In this document: piece by piece, positions 1-13,100 of the stretch
How the letters are laid out: each line of letters opens with the position of its first letter
How positions within the stretch are numbered: position 1 is the stretch's first letter
NCBI GenBank assembly: GCA_029339195.1
Contig: JAPTJF010000024.1
Coordinates: forward strand, 186,001 to 250,000
Source: Micractinium sp. NFX-FRZ
Taxonomy: Eukaryota; Chlorophyta; Trebouxiophyceae; Chlorellales; Chlorellaceae
Length of the DNA: 64,000 nucleotides
Direction of reading: 5' to 3'
Made by a program: the position numbers and the translations under genes
The notes under the pieces: model-generated
What the model saw: the letters and a program-made list of their open reading frames with translations, nothing else
Told to the model about the DNA's origin: nothing
The model's database searches: none

Positions 1-386
1 CCACTGCAGCCGATACTGCCACCCCGCCGTCAGCAGCGCGCGGCGGCGGCGGCCTGTGCTGGCGCTGTCTGGCGCGGCGCCTGCTGCAGCGCCAGGAGAG
101 GAAGGATGCAACAGGTCGAATCACGGCGGGGAGGCCGGGAGGAAGGATGGCAGGCTGCGTGTGTTGGGTGGCTGGGAACGGAAGCTGGGGCGGCGGCGGC
201 AGCGGCGGGGTGCCGCCGACGCCGCCGCCGCCCGGTGGCCACCATCGCCCCGCTCACGCAGCCTGACGAGGGCTTCACCCAACCGTAAGTCTCACCTGCC
301 ACCGTGAGAGAGCTGAAAAGCAGCAGGCAGGCGAGCGCCAGCGGCAGCCGCTGGCGGAGGGGCACATGCCTATGCCGCCCCGGCAT
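1..386 (-). CDS. N-terminus of a secreted protein, cut by the window edge
   Basis: A first exon (386 to 296) starts MPGRHRHVPLRQ and runs into a hydrophobic stretch, LPLALACLLLFSSLTVA, that looks like a signal peptide. It ends at a good donor (CAG|GTGAGA). The next acceptor that keeps the phase is the TGCAG just above 83. From there the frame (AGAAPDSASTGRRRRALLTAG) stays open to base 1. The function cannot be named because the rest lies outside the window. The gene lies in the same direction as PK1, downstream of it. The start is the first ATG ahead of the hydrophobic segment. Only the signal-like segment and the phase-consistent splice support this call. Confidence 0.42.
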
Positions 387-1145
387 AGCCCGGCCCCGGC
401 TTCTCGGTGCTCCTTCGATCGCCTGGCAGCTGCTGCTAAGTTGCCCTGCACATACGGCGAGCTGCACGGGCCGTGGGTTCACACTTGCACTGTAGGGACG
501 CTCTGTCTCTCAAAGCCGTGGCAGAGCCGCGGAGAGTCGCTCCAGAGCCGCAAACCGTTGCATTCAACAAGATCGTACCCGAGTTTAGCTGCAGGCCTGC
601 AGGCGGGATACTAGCTCGAGTGGTTCCCAAGGTCTGGGCGCCCGGGCGTGCCTTCGAACTTCCTGGCGCACGCAGCATTCAAACGATCTGTAGCAAGCAA
701 TGTCACCCAGGGGAGCGGGTTGTTTGGGCTGACGGCCAGTAACCACCTGGTTTCAAACCCGCCCCGGGGCAGGCGGCTTCTGCCATGCCTGGCGCGTGCA
801 GCTGCAGGCTCTGCCTTACACCCCGCTCAACAGCACTTCATGCATGCCCTCTCAAGAGAAACACAGTTGGAACGCATTGACAACAAGACACTGTAAAAGG
901 CAACGCGCAGAAATCAACAGCTGCTGCCGCCGGTGGCGGCTCACTTGCATCTGCAGCAGCACGGGTGCGACTGCTACCGGCCTCCCGCCACCGCTGCCGC
1001 CGCCGCTTCCAAGGCACCACGCGCAGTTTCCGCCGCCACCCAGCGCTGCCATACACGAGCTGACTTGACGCCCTCTGTCTCCGTTGAGGGTGCCGGCGGC
1101 GTTGGCAGCACCCGCTGCACTGCCGCAGGTGCTGGTCGGGCGCGC
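387..1145. other. intergenic: PK1 3' untranslated region and upstream region of the leftmost gene
   Basis: No convincing coding exon is seen here. The minus strand carries a candidate UGUAA polyadenylation signal for PK1 at 816-820 (read as TTACA on the plus strand), about 330 bases after the PK1 stop. The part next to 386 should hold the promoter of the leftmost gene, but I see no clear TATA box. Confidence 0.5.
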
Positions 1146-4100
1146 TCACTTGCCGCTGCCGTCGCCACCCTCAGCACCGCCGACGCCGCCCGAGGGCGCC
1201 GGCGACGGCTGCTCGCTAATGGAGGGCAGGTGGCCGTGGCTGTCTGCCAGCGGACTGGCAGGCTCCTGGCTGGGGGCGCCCCTCGCCGGCGGGCTTCCAG
1301 ACATGCGCCCCAGGCCGCCGCCGCCGGGGACGCCTCCCGAGCTCCCTGATCCGCCTCCCCAGCCTCCTCCAAACCCGCCCGACAGGTGATCCGCATAATC
1401 GCCAAATGCCTCGCTGGCAGTGGACACCAGCATGCGGCCCCCGCCGGCGCCGCCGCCGCCGCCGAGCACGGGCGACACCCCGCCGCCGGCCACGCCGCCG
1501 CTGAAGGGGCCACCTCCCAGGAAGCCTCCGGGCAGGGAGAGGGGCGGGGGGGACGCCAGGGGTGCCAGGATGCCCAGGGCGGGGGAGGGGCGGCCGCTGA
1601 GGGTGCGGCCGGGGGAGCGGCCCACTGCGGAATGGGAGGCGCAGCACGCGCAGCACAGCGTGGGCAGGGGTGGGAGGCGCAGCACGCGCAGCACAACGTG
1701 GTTATACAGCGCCGGCGGGTGCCAGGCAGGACAGAGAGAAACAAAGTCACCCTGGGGATGGCGCACTCTTCCACATGGTGACCCATCGGTGCTCATGTCC
1801 CACCCTTCCAGCCAGCACAAGCTGTGCCCTCCTGCCAGCTGCCAAAGCAAGAGCCAGTTGAGGCACAGCACGGCACAGCACAGCACAGCACAGCACGGTC
1901 GTCCCATGCCCAGGGTCTTGCCTTGACCGCCGACCATGGGCGAGGACGGGGGCATGTAGGCGCCGAAGGGGCTGCTCGTGTGGGGGTAGGAGGAGGGGCG
2001 GGGGCGTCATGCATCTGTGAGCGCCGCTTCTGCTCGCTCCGGGGGGCTGCCTGCCTGCCCTGCCCCTGAACCACCGCTCCGCAAGAAGCATGGGTTTGGT
2101 GCCGGCGCATGCATGGGCTGCCAGTGCATGCAGTGCAGCTGCGCAGTTCAAGCCCCCACCGAGCCAGCGGCGCTGGGCTGCCATCAAAGCGGATGCCAGG
2201 CAAGAAGGCAGTCCGACAGCCCCAACCCCATTCAAAGCACCCTCAGCTAAACAGCATGGATGCACCCTCCTCCTCTTCAGAGATCTGACCTGCGGTCCGG
2301 AATGACATCGGGCGCCTCCCCGCCAATCATGGAGCTGTTGAGGCCCGCCATGCTGCGCAGCCCCGTGCCCGTGCGGTTCACTTGCACCACCTGCCAACAG
2401 GGGAGGACAAGGGGTGCCAACCGGCTCAGTTGCACGACCCGTCCATCGTGTGTCAGGGGCTCGGCTGCACCATCATGTGCACACAGCCCCGGGCCACCGC
2501 AGCTGGCGCCAGCAATGACACGGTGCTCGCCCACATTGACCACCAGGTTGCCCCTGTGGCTCATGATGCTAACCTCGCTAGCTAGCAGCAATTTAACACG
2601 GTGCCCGCCCACCCTATGCTAGCTAGCAAAAAGTGCCCGCCCACCTTGGCCACCATGTTGGCCCCGTTGCTCCTAGTACACCCCACATGCTGTTGTACTG
2701 TGTGGCACTGTACTGCTTGTTGTGTGCCAATGAACTGAGCTAAGACCCACCTTGACCACCATGCTGCCCCTGTGGCTCATGATGCACACCACATAGTCCT
2801 GGGGGCCCACCATGCGCTGCAGGTAGGCCGACCGCACCGCCTCACTCAGCAGGTCCTCTGCAGTGGAGGGGAAGCAGGAAATGAAGCAACACTTGCTGCA
2901 ACCCACGAACACTCACACACAACTGAAAGCACAGGTGTGTTGTAGTGGAGGCGCTGTGGGTGGGCGGACTGAGCAGCGTCCTCGCTGGACAGACGATCTG
3001 CTCTGCATTGGGAGGAAAGTGACCCGTGAGATGGTCATCCATACAACGAATGTGGGAGGCAGTAACGGTGTGTGCCCCCACCAGCCCCTGCACGCGCTAC
3101 AGTGCCGGCCAGCCAGCCTTCACCAGCCACGGGGTGGGCTGGGCGCCGCCATTTGGCAACACTCCGCTCTCTCCCCAAGCGGTGGACGCTTATACGTATG
3201 GAAGGCAGGGGGGTGCCTACCCGACTCCCCGGAGCACATGGGCGCCGCCATCATGGGCACCACACCCCTCAGGGCCAGCGTCTGGCGCGCCAAGTACTTG
3301 CCTGCAGGCAGGGGCAGGGGCAGGGGCAGCGGCAGGTGGGCAGTACAACGCCTAGCGCACCAGGCGCCTTGTGTGCAGTGTGGACCAGAACTTGAGGCAA
3401 GCGCGAGGGTCAGGCAGCGCGGGCTGCCATGTGAGCCGGGCCAGGCTGCCCATCCTCTGAGACCCTTTGACGAGTTGCCCTGCCAACCCCTTGTTAAACA
3501 TGTGCATCAAGGCCCAGACAGCCCCATGCCGCGCTTGCAAGCGAGAGCCCAGCAAGCGAGAGCGAGGCGGCTCCCGCAGGCCCATGCCCCAGGCAACCCG
3601 CCCCCTAGCCGCCAGCCAAGCCACCCCCAGCGTCCACAGTGTAGGGTTCAGCGGCACCACCAGACAGCCATGCAGCGAGGCACACTGCAACTGGCACAAT
3701 GCAACAGGGCGCAATGCAACCGGGTGCCCACCCTCCAGGCGCCAGCCCAGCGAGGTGGCCTTCAGCTGGGGCACAACCACAGCCTGCACAGCAATGGGGC
3801 GGCAGGGGGAGGCAGGGGAATGCAGCAGGCGTGCTGTTGGAGCACTACCTTGTCTCCAGTCCGGCCCGTGATAGAAGCAGGGCACAGAAACACGTGGTTT
3901 GCATGCCAAGCCGAGCAGCAGTGTCGACCATCAGCCACATGTGCGTCCCTGCCATGTGACATTCATCCCTGACTCTACGTACTGTGCAAGCTACAAACCT
4001 TTCCCTCCTCACCATGATTGGCATCGGAGGGCGGTACCTGCTCGATCAAGGCACAGCCAGGGGAGGCAGGGCAGGGGGGAAGCAGTCGGGGCTGGGCAGC

Positions 4101-7100
4101 ACTACTAGTCTAGTACAGCAGTACAGTAGTGGGCTGGTTGGCGGACGACCACAGATAGTGAGGAGGCTCAAAGCTCAAGCTGGAACAATTGTAGACACAG
4201 CCAAAGTGCAGCGTTACTGCTGGAGTGCTTTCCCAGGTGCCAGGGCTGTGTCCAACCCCACCTGGCCGAGGCGATAGAGCGGAGTAGTACCAGTCCCCAC
4301 GTGCAGGCAGCAGGCAGCCGGCACCCAGCCTCGGCCCAGCTCCCAGCCCAGCTTATGCTGCTCATTTGACCAGCAGCTTGTTACAACCGAAAGCCCCCTG
4401 GCATGCCCAGCCAAGGCCCTCCAACCAGCGACTTGACAGACAAGAAGCACACACGGCTGAGTGTGGGGCTCATCTCAACCACCCGGGACATGGGGCATCC
4501 AGAGCAGCCTGCACCCAGACTTCCATGCTGTCTCCCAGGACTTCCAACAACGCAAGCAAGGCCCTGCACAGCACCCCGCTCACTGCCACCAGCAACACCG
4601 TGCTCTCGCCACCCACGCCCAAAACAATAAAGCTTATGCACAGAAGAAGCCGCACACCCAGCCCCCGACTCACTTGGCCACCAGCGACACGGTGCGCCCG
4701 CTCTGCACCATCACGATGATCAGCCCAGCGTTGATCTTCTCGGCGGTGCTGCAGGGCGGTGGGCAGGCGGACGAAAGTGGATCCCGGACAGTGGGGCGGC
4801 GGCGTGGAGGGAGATCAATGCAGCGCGTCGGCCCGTTGCGGCGGCGCTGCAGCATGCAGTGTGTGTGTGCATGTGCATTCAGCATCTTCGTGGCGGGCTG
4901 CATGCTGGAAGGCCGTGCATTGATGTTTGAATGCGCAGGTTTACGGGCTGGAGAGGGGGAAGCCAATCTCCCGCCAGATGCAACCAAGGGCCTCCCGCCA
5001 CCTGGGCCGCCCGCCCACCTCCTGCCAACCACACGTCCCCCACTGTGGGGTGACCCCAACCGTGCCCTCCCACTCCCGCCCCCTCACCGCGTGGCCGAGC
5101 TGGCCAGGCTCTCCAGCTTGCTCATGTACGGGGCGTGGGCCTGCAGCATGCGCCGCAGCTGGGGGCTGCTGCCGCTCAGCTGCGGCGGCAGGCTGCCAAA
5201 GGAGGACAGGTAGGCCTGGGGGGCCAGGTGAGCGCCGCCGCCGCCGCCCAGGCCGCCGTGGCTAGCAGCAATGCCAGGTGAGGTGGGGCCGGGTGTGGCG
5301 GCGGCAATGGCGACGGATGCCAGCTTGGCGCCTGCGGCGGGGGTGCCGCCGATGCCTTGGCAGGCGGTGGGGCTGGAGAGACCCGGGGAGGGGCCGTTGG
5401 CTGCTGCTGCATCCGCTGCTGCTGCCGAGGCGGGGCTGCCGTGGGCGGCATCCGGGGCGCCGCCGTTGGCGGCAGCCGGGGCTGTGAATCCCACATGACC
5501 GGCCTGGTGGCCTCCGTCGTCGCTGCACAGGGGTCGGGCGGTGCGGAGAGGTAAGGGGCGGGGCTGGCAGGGGGTGGGGAGGTAGACGGGTAAGAGGGGG
5601 TTTAGTGGGAGGCAGGCGAGCAGGCGGTGCACTTGGGAGGGAGGTGCGGGCACGCAAGGCTCATGACAAAAACAAACTAGAGTTACTGTGCCGCTGTGCT
5701 GCACAGATTGGCCCGGCGGAAGCAGGGGACGCTTTGGCTGGAGGAGATGCGGGCCAGGAGGTGTGGCCCAACGGAGTTGATTTTTTTTGCACACAATTCT
5801 ATCACAGAACAACGGCCCCCTCCAACTGGAGAAAGGGCGGGCCAGGAGGTGCACCTCAAACGGATGCACCTTGTGTTCACACAAACACAGCCCCGAACAA
5901 AGGTTGCTTACCTGCTTGAGGTGCGGGCCAGCAGGTGTGCCCCAAAGGAGCGAGCACGGTGGCGGCGGTGCAGGGTGGTGTCGGGGGAGCGCTCGCCGTT
6001 GCCACCGCCGCCGCCGCCGATGGCGCTGTTGCCTAGGTACATGCGGAAGTCTGGTGGGAAGGGAGAAGGGGGTGGGGTGGGGTGAGGTAGGAGGCGCAAC
6101 AGGGAAGGGGTCAGGTGCCGAGGTACATGCGGAAGTCTGGTGGGAAAGGAGGGGGTGTGGAGAGGAGGAAGCCACCAGGGTGGGTGGGTGGGTGGGGGTA
6201 GTGTACGCGCTAGGCAGAGGACGAGGTGTGCCTCCGCCTCACATGTGCATACGAAACCTGGCCAGTGGGAGTGGGGACTACTACTAGCAACAAGGAACAA
6301 GGTAGGGGCTCCAGGCAAGGTGCCGTTGACCGCTGGGCATGCGCTGACGCGGTGCTCAGACCCCGAGCCGCAACTCCCCGGCACCACCCAGCGACAGCGG
6401 GGCAGCGCACCCGCCACCGACACATCGGCTCGCCCCAGCGTCAGTTCTTCCTGTACACAGGGAGGGAAGCAGGGCAACGTGCACCCCATGGGTGGTGGCC
6501 AGGGCGAGGTGTGCCGTGCAGACAATAGGCCACGAGGCGCACGGCAGGCCCTGCATATGCGCGGCATATGCGCGGCAGCCCTGTGGGCAGGGCAGGCAGG
6601 CAGGCGGAGGGCCACGCGGCCGGACAAGCGAGAAAAGTGTGGGGAAGACGGCAGGAGCACAGCCAGGCGGGCCGCCGGCTGGGCACAGCGGAGAGGCAGG
6701 CAGGCAGCACATCGCCGAAGGGTCAACAGCCAATGGCAAGCGGTGCCTGTCTGCTTGGCCAGCCCTGCTGCCGTGTGTTGCCCACCCCCCGCATGCTCAC
6801 CTCGAAAGCTTCCCCCATCAGCGTCTCATGGTGGGTCCTGCGGGCAGGGCAGGTCAGGAGGGCCGCGTGTCAGGCGCAGCACAGCACAGCGCAGCACAGC
6901 ACAGCGCAGCATGGGGCAGGCAAGCAGCCCGGGGCAGAGACCTAGAGAGTCGGACCTCTGTTCATGCCATGTCTCTCGAGGGCATGACATATGGCACAGC
7001 ACTGCATGAACTGAAACACAGCACGACCACAGCATGCACCACAGCACACCACGTGTGCACGCCTCACCTGTAGTCAAAGTACTTCTCCGCCGCGTGGCTC

Positions 7101-10100
7101 AGCTTGAGCACGGTCTCCACCGTCGCCACCGGGTGCTGCCCGCGCAGTGTTTCGGCGCCCAGCAGCAGCCCGTCCACCCCATCCAGCACGGCGTTGGCCA
7201 CGTCCGTCGCCTCTGCAGAAAGGGCCTTGAATTCAGCAAATGCTGCGGCCTCTGGGCGCAGTCTAGCGCAGGTCGCAGGTTGCAGGCGGCAGGCGTGCAG
7301 CACGTGCAGGCCTGTGACACACGCAAGGACCGCAGCACCCATGCCTGCTGGCCGGCCAGCAGAGGGGCGCACCTGCTCGGGTAGGGCGGGGGGAAGTCAC
7401 CATCTGCGCTTGAGGCGGAGGTGTGGGAGGGGAGGGAGGCAGGCGGGCCACGCCAGCTCAGCTCAGCGCAGATGTGCCAAGCATGGGGATGGCAGTCTCA
7501 TGGAACTGGCACCCGCACTGGCACCCGGCGCTCCGGGATCTAAGCAGCACTCGAATGGCTGCAGCAGCAGCTGCAGCCCATTCACCGTGAGAATGTGCAT
7601 GCGCCCACCACGCCCACCCTTCCCTCGCCCCGCTGCTGCCCTCAACCCACCATGTCCACTGTGCCCACCGCATCCCCCACCCACACACTCAACCTCACCC
7701 CCCGGCTGCCCCCAAACAGCCCACCGTACCGTGTCCACAATGCGCGTGAGCAGCACCGGCTTGCCCAGCTGGTTGCACCGGCTGATGATGCGCTTCTGGA
7801 GCAGTGCCATGACCTGGAGGGAGGGGGGGGAGAAGAGGGAGGAGATTGGGGAAACCGGGAGGAATGTAAGGAGGCTTGCCAAGGTGGTAGCATTTGCTGA
7901 TGCAGTTTCGAGGCAGAGCCGTCGCGTTAAGGCACCGATCAGGAGGAAGGGAGGGCGGGAGGGAGGAGGAGAGGGGACAAGGTGCACTGCTACCAAAGCA
8001 GGGCGCTTGAGAGCCTGGGGGGTGTTCCGATGGCGAGGGGGCAGAGACCCTCCCCAACACTTGCAAGGAGGGGCAGCACCCTACCGGGTGTGGAGCTTCT
8101 CTATGAAAACGGGGCACAGCAGAGGGTTCGCACCTCTGCCCATCAAACCTCTGCCCATCATGGGTGCAAAACAGGCGCAAGAACACACAGAAAATCAAGC
8201 AGCAGAAGAGGCTCCCACCTCTGCCTCAAAGTCCAGCCCCAGGTTTCCTCGTGAGATGACGATGCCATCTGGCAGGGGGGAGACGGGCAGGCACACACAC
8301 CGCCGGCGGGTCGGTGGCACGTCGGCCAGATAAAGGGGCAGGCGGGCGGGCAAGTGAACAGGGTGTGAGCGTGAGATGGGAGTTGGCGTGCCTCGAGCGC
8401 TGCCGAGCGGCACCCAGGCACACTGGGCGGCGTTAGCAGCTGGAGGTGCAGCCTTGCCGCCTGTTGCACTCCCCCATGCACAGCACGCGCAGCATCCATC
8501 TGAAAACACCACTACAGCTGCCAGGCCCGCCCGCTTGACAAACACGGCAGTAAGGGAAGTATCTGACCTGCCACGTGGGCGATTGCCTCAAAGTTGCGCA
8601 CTGCTGCCTTGCGCTCAACCTGCCGACGGCGGGCCGGGGGCAAGGCACCATGAGTATTCGTGCACTGAAATATTTACTAACAACATAACAAGTCACTGGA
8701 TGAACAACGCAACATGGCACCCCCCCCTGCCCCGCCCCTCCATTGCGATGATCTCGGCCTGCTGCATGCCCTGCCAGCATCAAACGCAGTTGAGCGGTGC
8801 ACCACCCTCTCGCAGTGCCTGGGTGCAGGAAGAGCCAGTCGACGCATTGACAGCACCCTAGCCACACACTGCACCACTCCCGCCCCGCCCCACCTTTGCG
8901 ATGATCTTGGTCTGCTGCATGCCCAGGGAGTCGAGCAGGGCGCGTGTGGAGTAGAGGTCGTCGGCAGAGTTGCAAAAGGAGAGGGACACAAAGTCCACCT
9001 CGAACTGGGAGCTGCACACATGTGTGAAGAGCACACAATGAACACAAGAATGTGTGTTTGAGAGAGGGGTTCACACGGAAGCCGACGCGGGGCTTGACCC
9101 TTATCTCGCCCTTGTACCGACCCTTGCGGGGGCGCTGCTGACTGACTGGCCTCTCCCGCTTACCCCAGGTCTCGGATGCAGTCCACGTCATGCTCCGTCA
9201 GCAGGGGCAGTGCAAAGTCGCCGCGGAAGTCCTGGGGGGTGAAGGGGAGGTGGGAGGGTGAGGGGTGGGGGGAGGATGAGACGGGGAGGCAGGGAAAGTG
9301 GAGAGTATAAGTGGAGAGGAGAGGAGGGGTGTGTGAGGTGAGAGGAGGGGAGGGTGAGCGAGGGTGCATGCAAGAGTGGAGTCCTGCTAAGTCCGGCACG
9401 GGAGGCATCCAGTGGGGAGCAGAAGGAGGGTGGAGGGATGGGGAGGACGGGGCAGCGATTGTGTGCCTGGTAACAGAGGCGGCAGAGGGGCGGCACCACC
9501 CGGCAGTGCGAGGATTGCCTGCTGCCTCGTGCAGGTGTGATTGTGCTGGCCATCTGTTGCCAGTGAGACCTTCCATCCTGAGGCCTCCCCGGCTTTGGCG
9601 GCCTGCGCCCGGGAGCCCAGCTTCCGGCCCCTCCCGTGCCTGTGTCCAGGGCCCACCTAACTCCCTCCCTCCCTCCCTGCCAGCCCTAGATATGCCCTCA
9701 CACCCTCCTCGGCATGGCAGGTCATCACGTGCTTGAACCCCGCCGGGCCGCAGCCACTGCCCCCAGCCTTGTCCCAGGCCCACCTACCACTGCCCCCCGC
9801 CTTGTCCAGGGCGCACCTGCCTGAGGCTCTATCGCTATATCCCAGCCTGCCTCCCTGCCAGCCCAGGCACTCCCTCACCTCGTCCTCTGTGTGGCAGGTC
9901 ATGTTTTGCTTGAACCCGGGGCGCAGGCACTGCCCCAGGCCTTGTCCAGCGCCCACCTGCCTCTACCACCAGGCACCCCCTCACCTCGTCCTCTGTGTGG
10001 CATGTCATCACGTTGAGCAGCCCCTCCAGAGTGGCAGAGTTGGTGGCCACGCACGTCACGGTGGTGTCGTCCTGTGCAAGCACCTGCGGGGGTTGGGTTG

Positions 10101-13100
10101 GGTGGGGGGGTGGGGGCGGCCCACATTGCTGCGCTGTTTTACCTCTGGCGGTTCATCCAGTAGCCACACACGCTGCAGCATTGTCGTTGCCACAAGTTGC
10201 TGACGTGGCAGGAAGCTGGCAGGAGGAGCCCGACAGGCACGATGCCCCACCCCTCCGGTGGGCACTGGGTGCGACGCCTGCGGCACCCAGGCTGCTCCCG
10301 CCCCCCAGCCACCGCCCTGGCGCACCCCATCTTCTCACCCTCAGTGCACAGGGCACTGGTCACACAATTCCCCCTGACCCACTGGCCCCTCATTTCCAAC
10401 ACTCGTGTCACACGTCCACCCCCTCCGCTCCCCACACCTCACCTCCAGGTGGAGCGAGGCCCCCTCTGTGCCGGTGCCTAGGCCGCTGCCTCCCTCCCAC
10501 CCCACCAACCACCGCCCTGGACCACCCCGTCTCCTCAACCCCAGTGCACAGGCTGCCCCCCAAGCCTCCGCATCCGACCGGCTCCGCCACATCTGAAACA
10601 CCGCAGTCACCCCCTCAACCCCAACACCACAACCCCCCTCCCCGCCGACCTCACCTCAAGGTAGAGCGAGACCCCCTCTGTGCCGGTGGCCAGGTAGCGC
10701 CCCACCTGCAGCACCTGGCCCACGTCCACCAGGTCGGGGAAGCCTGCCAGGGGGGGTGGGGGGGAGGGGAGGCGAGGGAGAAGAAGGCATCAGTGTCTGC
10801 GGCGGGTGGGGGCACAGTTGACGCAAGTGTTTGGGGGGCGGCTGCAGCACCTGCACCACGTCCACCAGGTCGGGGAAGGCTGCCAGGGGGTGGGGGGGGG
10901 GGGGGTGGATGCGACAAGGGAGGAGCCGGCCTCAGACAACAGAAGGTCCCCCGTGGGCTGCCGGGCAGGCAAGGAGCGAGCGAGGGCAGAGAAGTGGGGG
11001 AGTGCGGCAGGCAGGCAGGAAGGCAGATGGGTGGGTGGAGAGGCACGGGAGGGGGTTAAAGACTGCAAGGCATACATACAAGTGACATCCCAACTTTGGC
11101 TGAATTGCCTGCTGCCAACCTGCCGCCTTCCTGCCTGTTCACCCACCCTCCTGCTCCCCCGCCCGCCTGCTGCCCCCACCCCTCCACCCACCGCACCGGG
11201 GTAGGTGACGGGCATGAGGGAGGCGGAGCACTCCACGGTGGGATCGGTAGTGATCACCACCTCCTGCGGCACCAAATGGAGGTAAAACAAAGTGTGCAGG
11301 CCGGCATGTGTTTACAACTGGGCTGGAGCAGGGCAACACAGCGGGGTAACCGTGATGGCCACCTTCCTGGCACCGGCTGCCCCTTCCGAGGGAAGGGTCC
11401 TGCTGCCTTTCCACCCTTCTGCCCCCGCCCGCCCCGCCTTGCCCTCTACACCGGCCTCCCTGACCCCACCGGGGCCTCCCGGCCCCCCTGCCCCCTCACC
11501 TCCTTCTCCATCTCCCCCCTCACCTTTTGCCCCGGCCCGCCCCACCTTCTCATCTACACTGCACGGTCTGCCCCCCTGAGCTCCTTCCCTCTCCCCCCAC
11601 CTGTCCCTCCTCCACCACCATCTTGTGCTCGTCGATGCGTGGCCAGCCGGAGGGGTCGGTCTCCACTGGGCGACGCACCACCACCTCGCGCCCCGTCGTG
11701 TCCAGCCACACGCTGCATTGAAGACATGTGCAGGAGTGGAGGGAGGCAGAGGACAGGCAGGGTGAGAGGGTGTGGTTCACTGAGTGCCGCACTTCCACCT
11801 CCCGCCCGTCGTGTCCAGCCACACGCTGCAAGGGGGAGGGCAGACCAAGGGGGAGGCAGGGGAGAGGCTGGATGGGGGTTGAGTCTCCACGGAGTGCCAC
11901 ACCCCCATCGCCGTGCCCTGTCATGTCCAGCCACACGATGCAGTGAAGAGGTGCACATGCATGGGGGGGACGGGGACGAGCACGAGCGGGTGCCACACCA
12001 CCACAACCTGACGGCCCCCAACCACGGCTGCGCCTGGGATGCACTCGTGCAAGCGTGCGCGCGGCACACATGCGCCAAGCATGGCTGGCTGGCTCAGTTC
12101 ACCTGCACAGCCGCCGTGTCTGCAGCATCGCCTCTGCCAGATTGGCCAGGGAGCGGGCGTGGAACTGCTTGGTGCCCCTGCAACGCAGCATTACCGTAAC
12201 GAGGGGACAAAGAGGGTGTGAGGGGCGGAGGGAAATGGGCGCGGGCGTGGAAACGGATGCTGCAGCGGCATCAAGCGCAAGCATGACCCCCCTGCCCCGA
12301 TCCCTCGCCATTGCCCGCCCGCACCGCCTGCCGGCCGCTGCCGCCCATTACCCACCAGCTGAGGTCGATGCGGGCGCAGGTGACGCCCGCCTGCAGCAGG
12401 CGCATCAGGGTGGGGATGTCCTGGCACTGCAAGGGGCGGGGACGGGTGGGGCACGAGGCAGGGGGGTGAGTCCAGCGGGAGCTTCGGCGGAGCAGCGCGG
12501 GCGGCAGAACAGCAGGAGCGGTTCTGCCGCCCCACACAGAATTGTTTGAATTGATTGATTGATTGATTGATGGATTGATTGATTGAATTTATTGATTGCC
12601 GCCCCACACAGCCGCGGCATGCAAGGTGAGAGCCTGGGTTCCCTTCACTGTGTTATCCTGTTTCCGGACGGCATCCCGGCCCGGCCCCATCCTCCCTCCT
12701 CGCCCAGCTGGGGCCCCGCCCAGCAGTGCCCGCCCATCTCCCTGCCAGCACCCCGTCCAACGCCCCCTCTCGACGCGCCGCACCGAGCGGGCCGCCGATG
12801 CCCACCAACCGTAGCGCTTTGCAACCGGAGCTGGCTCCCGCCGTCCCCCCCTCATCCCTCCGTTGGTGTGACGCGCTCCTCCCCCCTGTCCTCCCCTCCC
12901 CTCCCCTCGTCACATGCCCGGCGCCCTCCCCCACCCCAACTGCCCCTCTCACCGAGGGCCCGATGGTGATGACCACCTTGGTGCCTGCCCCCGACCGCAC
13001 TTCGTAGTCGGGGGTGGGCTTCACTGCCTCCTCCATCGCGACATCCAGGAACACGTGGGCCTTGGCCTTGCCCACATACCTGCAGGCAGCAAATGAGGCA

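Noticed and set aside
3026..3355. Plus-strand frame with a low-complexity, protein-like look
   Set aside because: It is antisense to a phase-confirmed PK1 exon (3301-3221) and has no homology I recognise.
4674..4748. A non-canonical GT-AA intron after PK1 exon 20
   Set aside because: The problem disappears once the two short exons 4037-4013 and 3783-3732 are included; all joins are then GT-AG.
8219..8268. Asp to Asn change in the RGDLG motif as loss of pyruvate kinase activity
   Set aside because: Plant cytosolic pyruvate kinases normally read SRGNLG, so the change marks the subfamily and not a dead enzyme.
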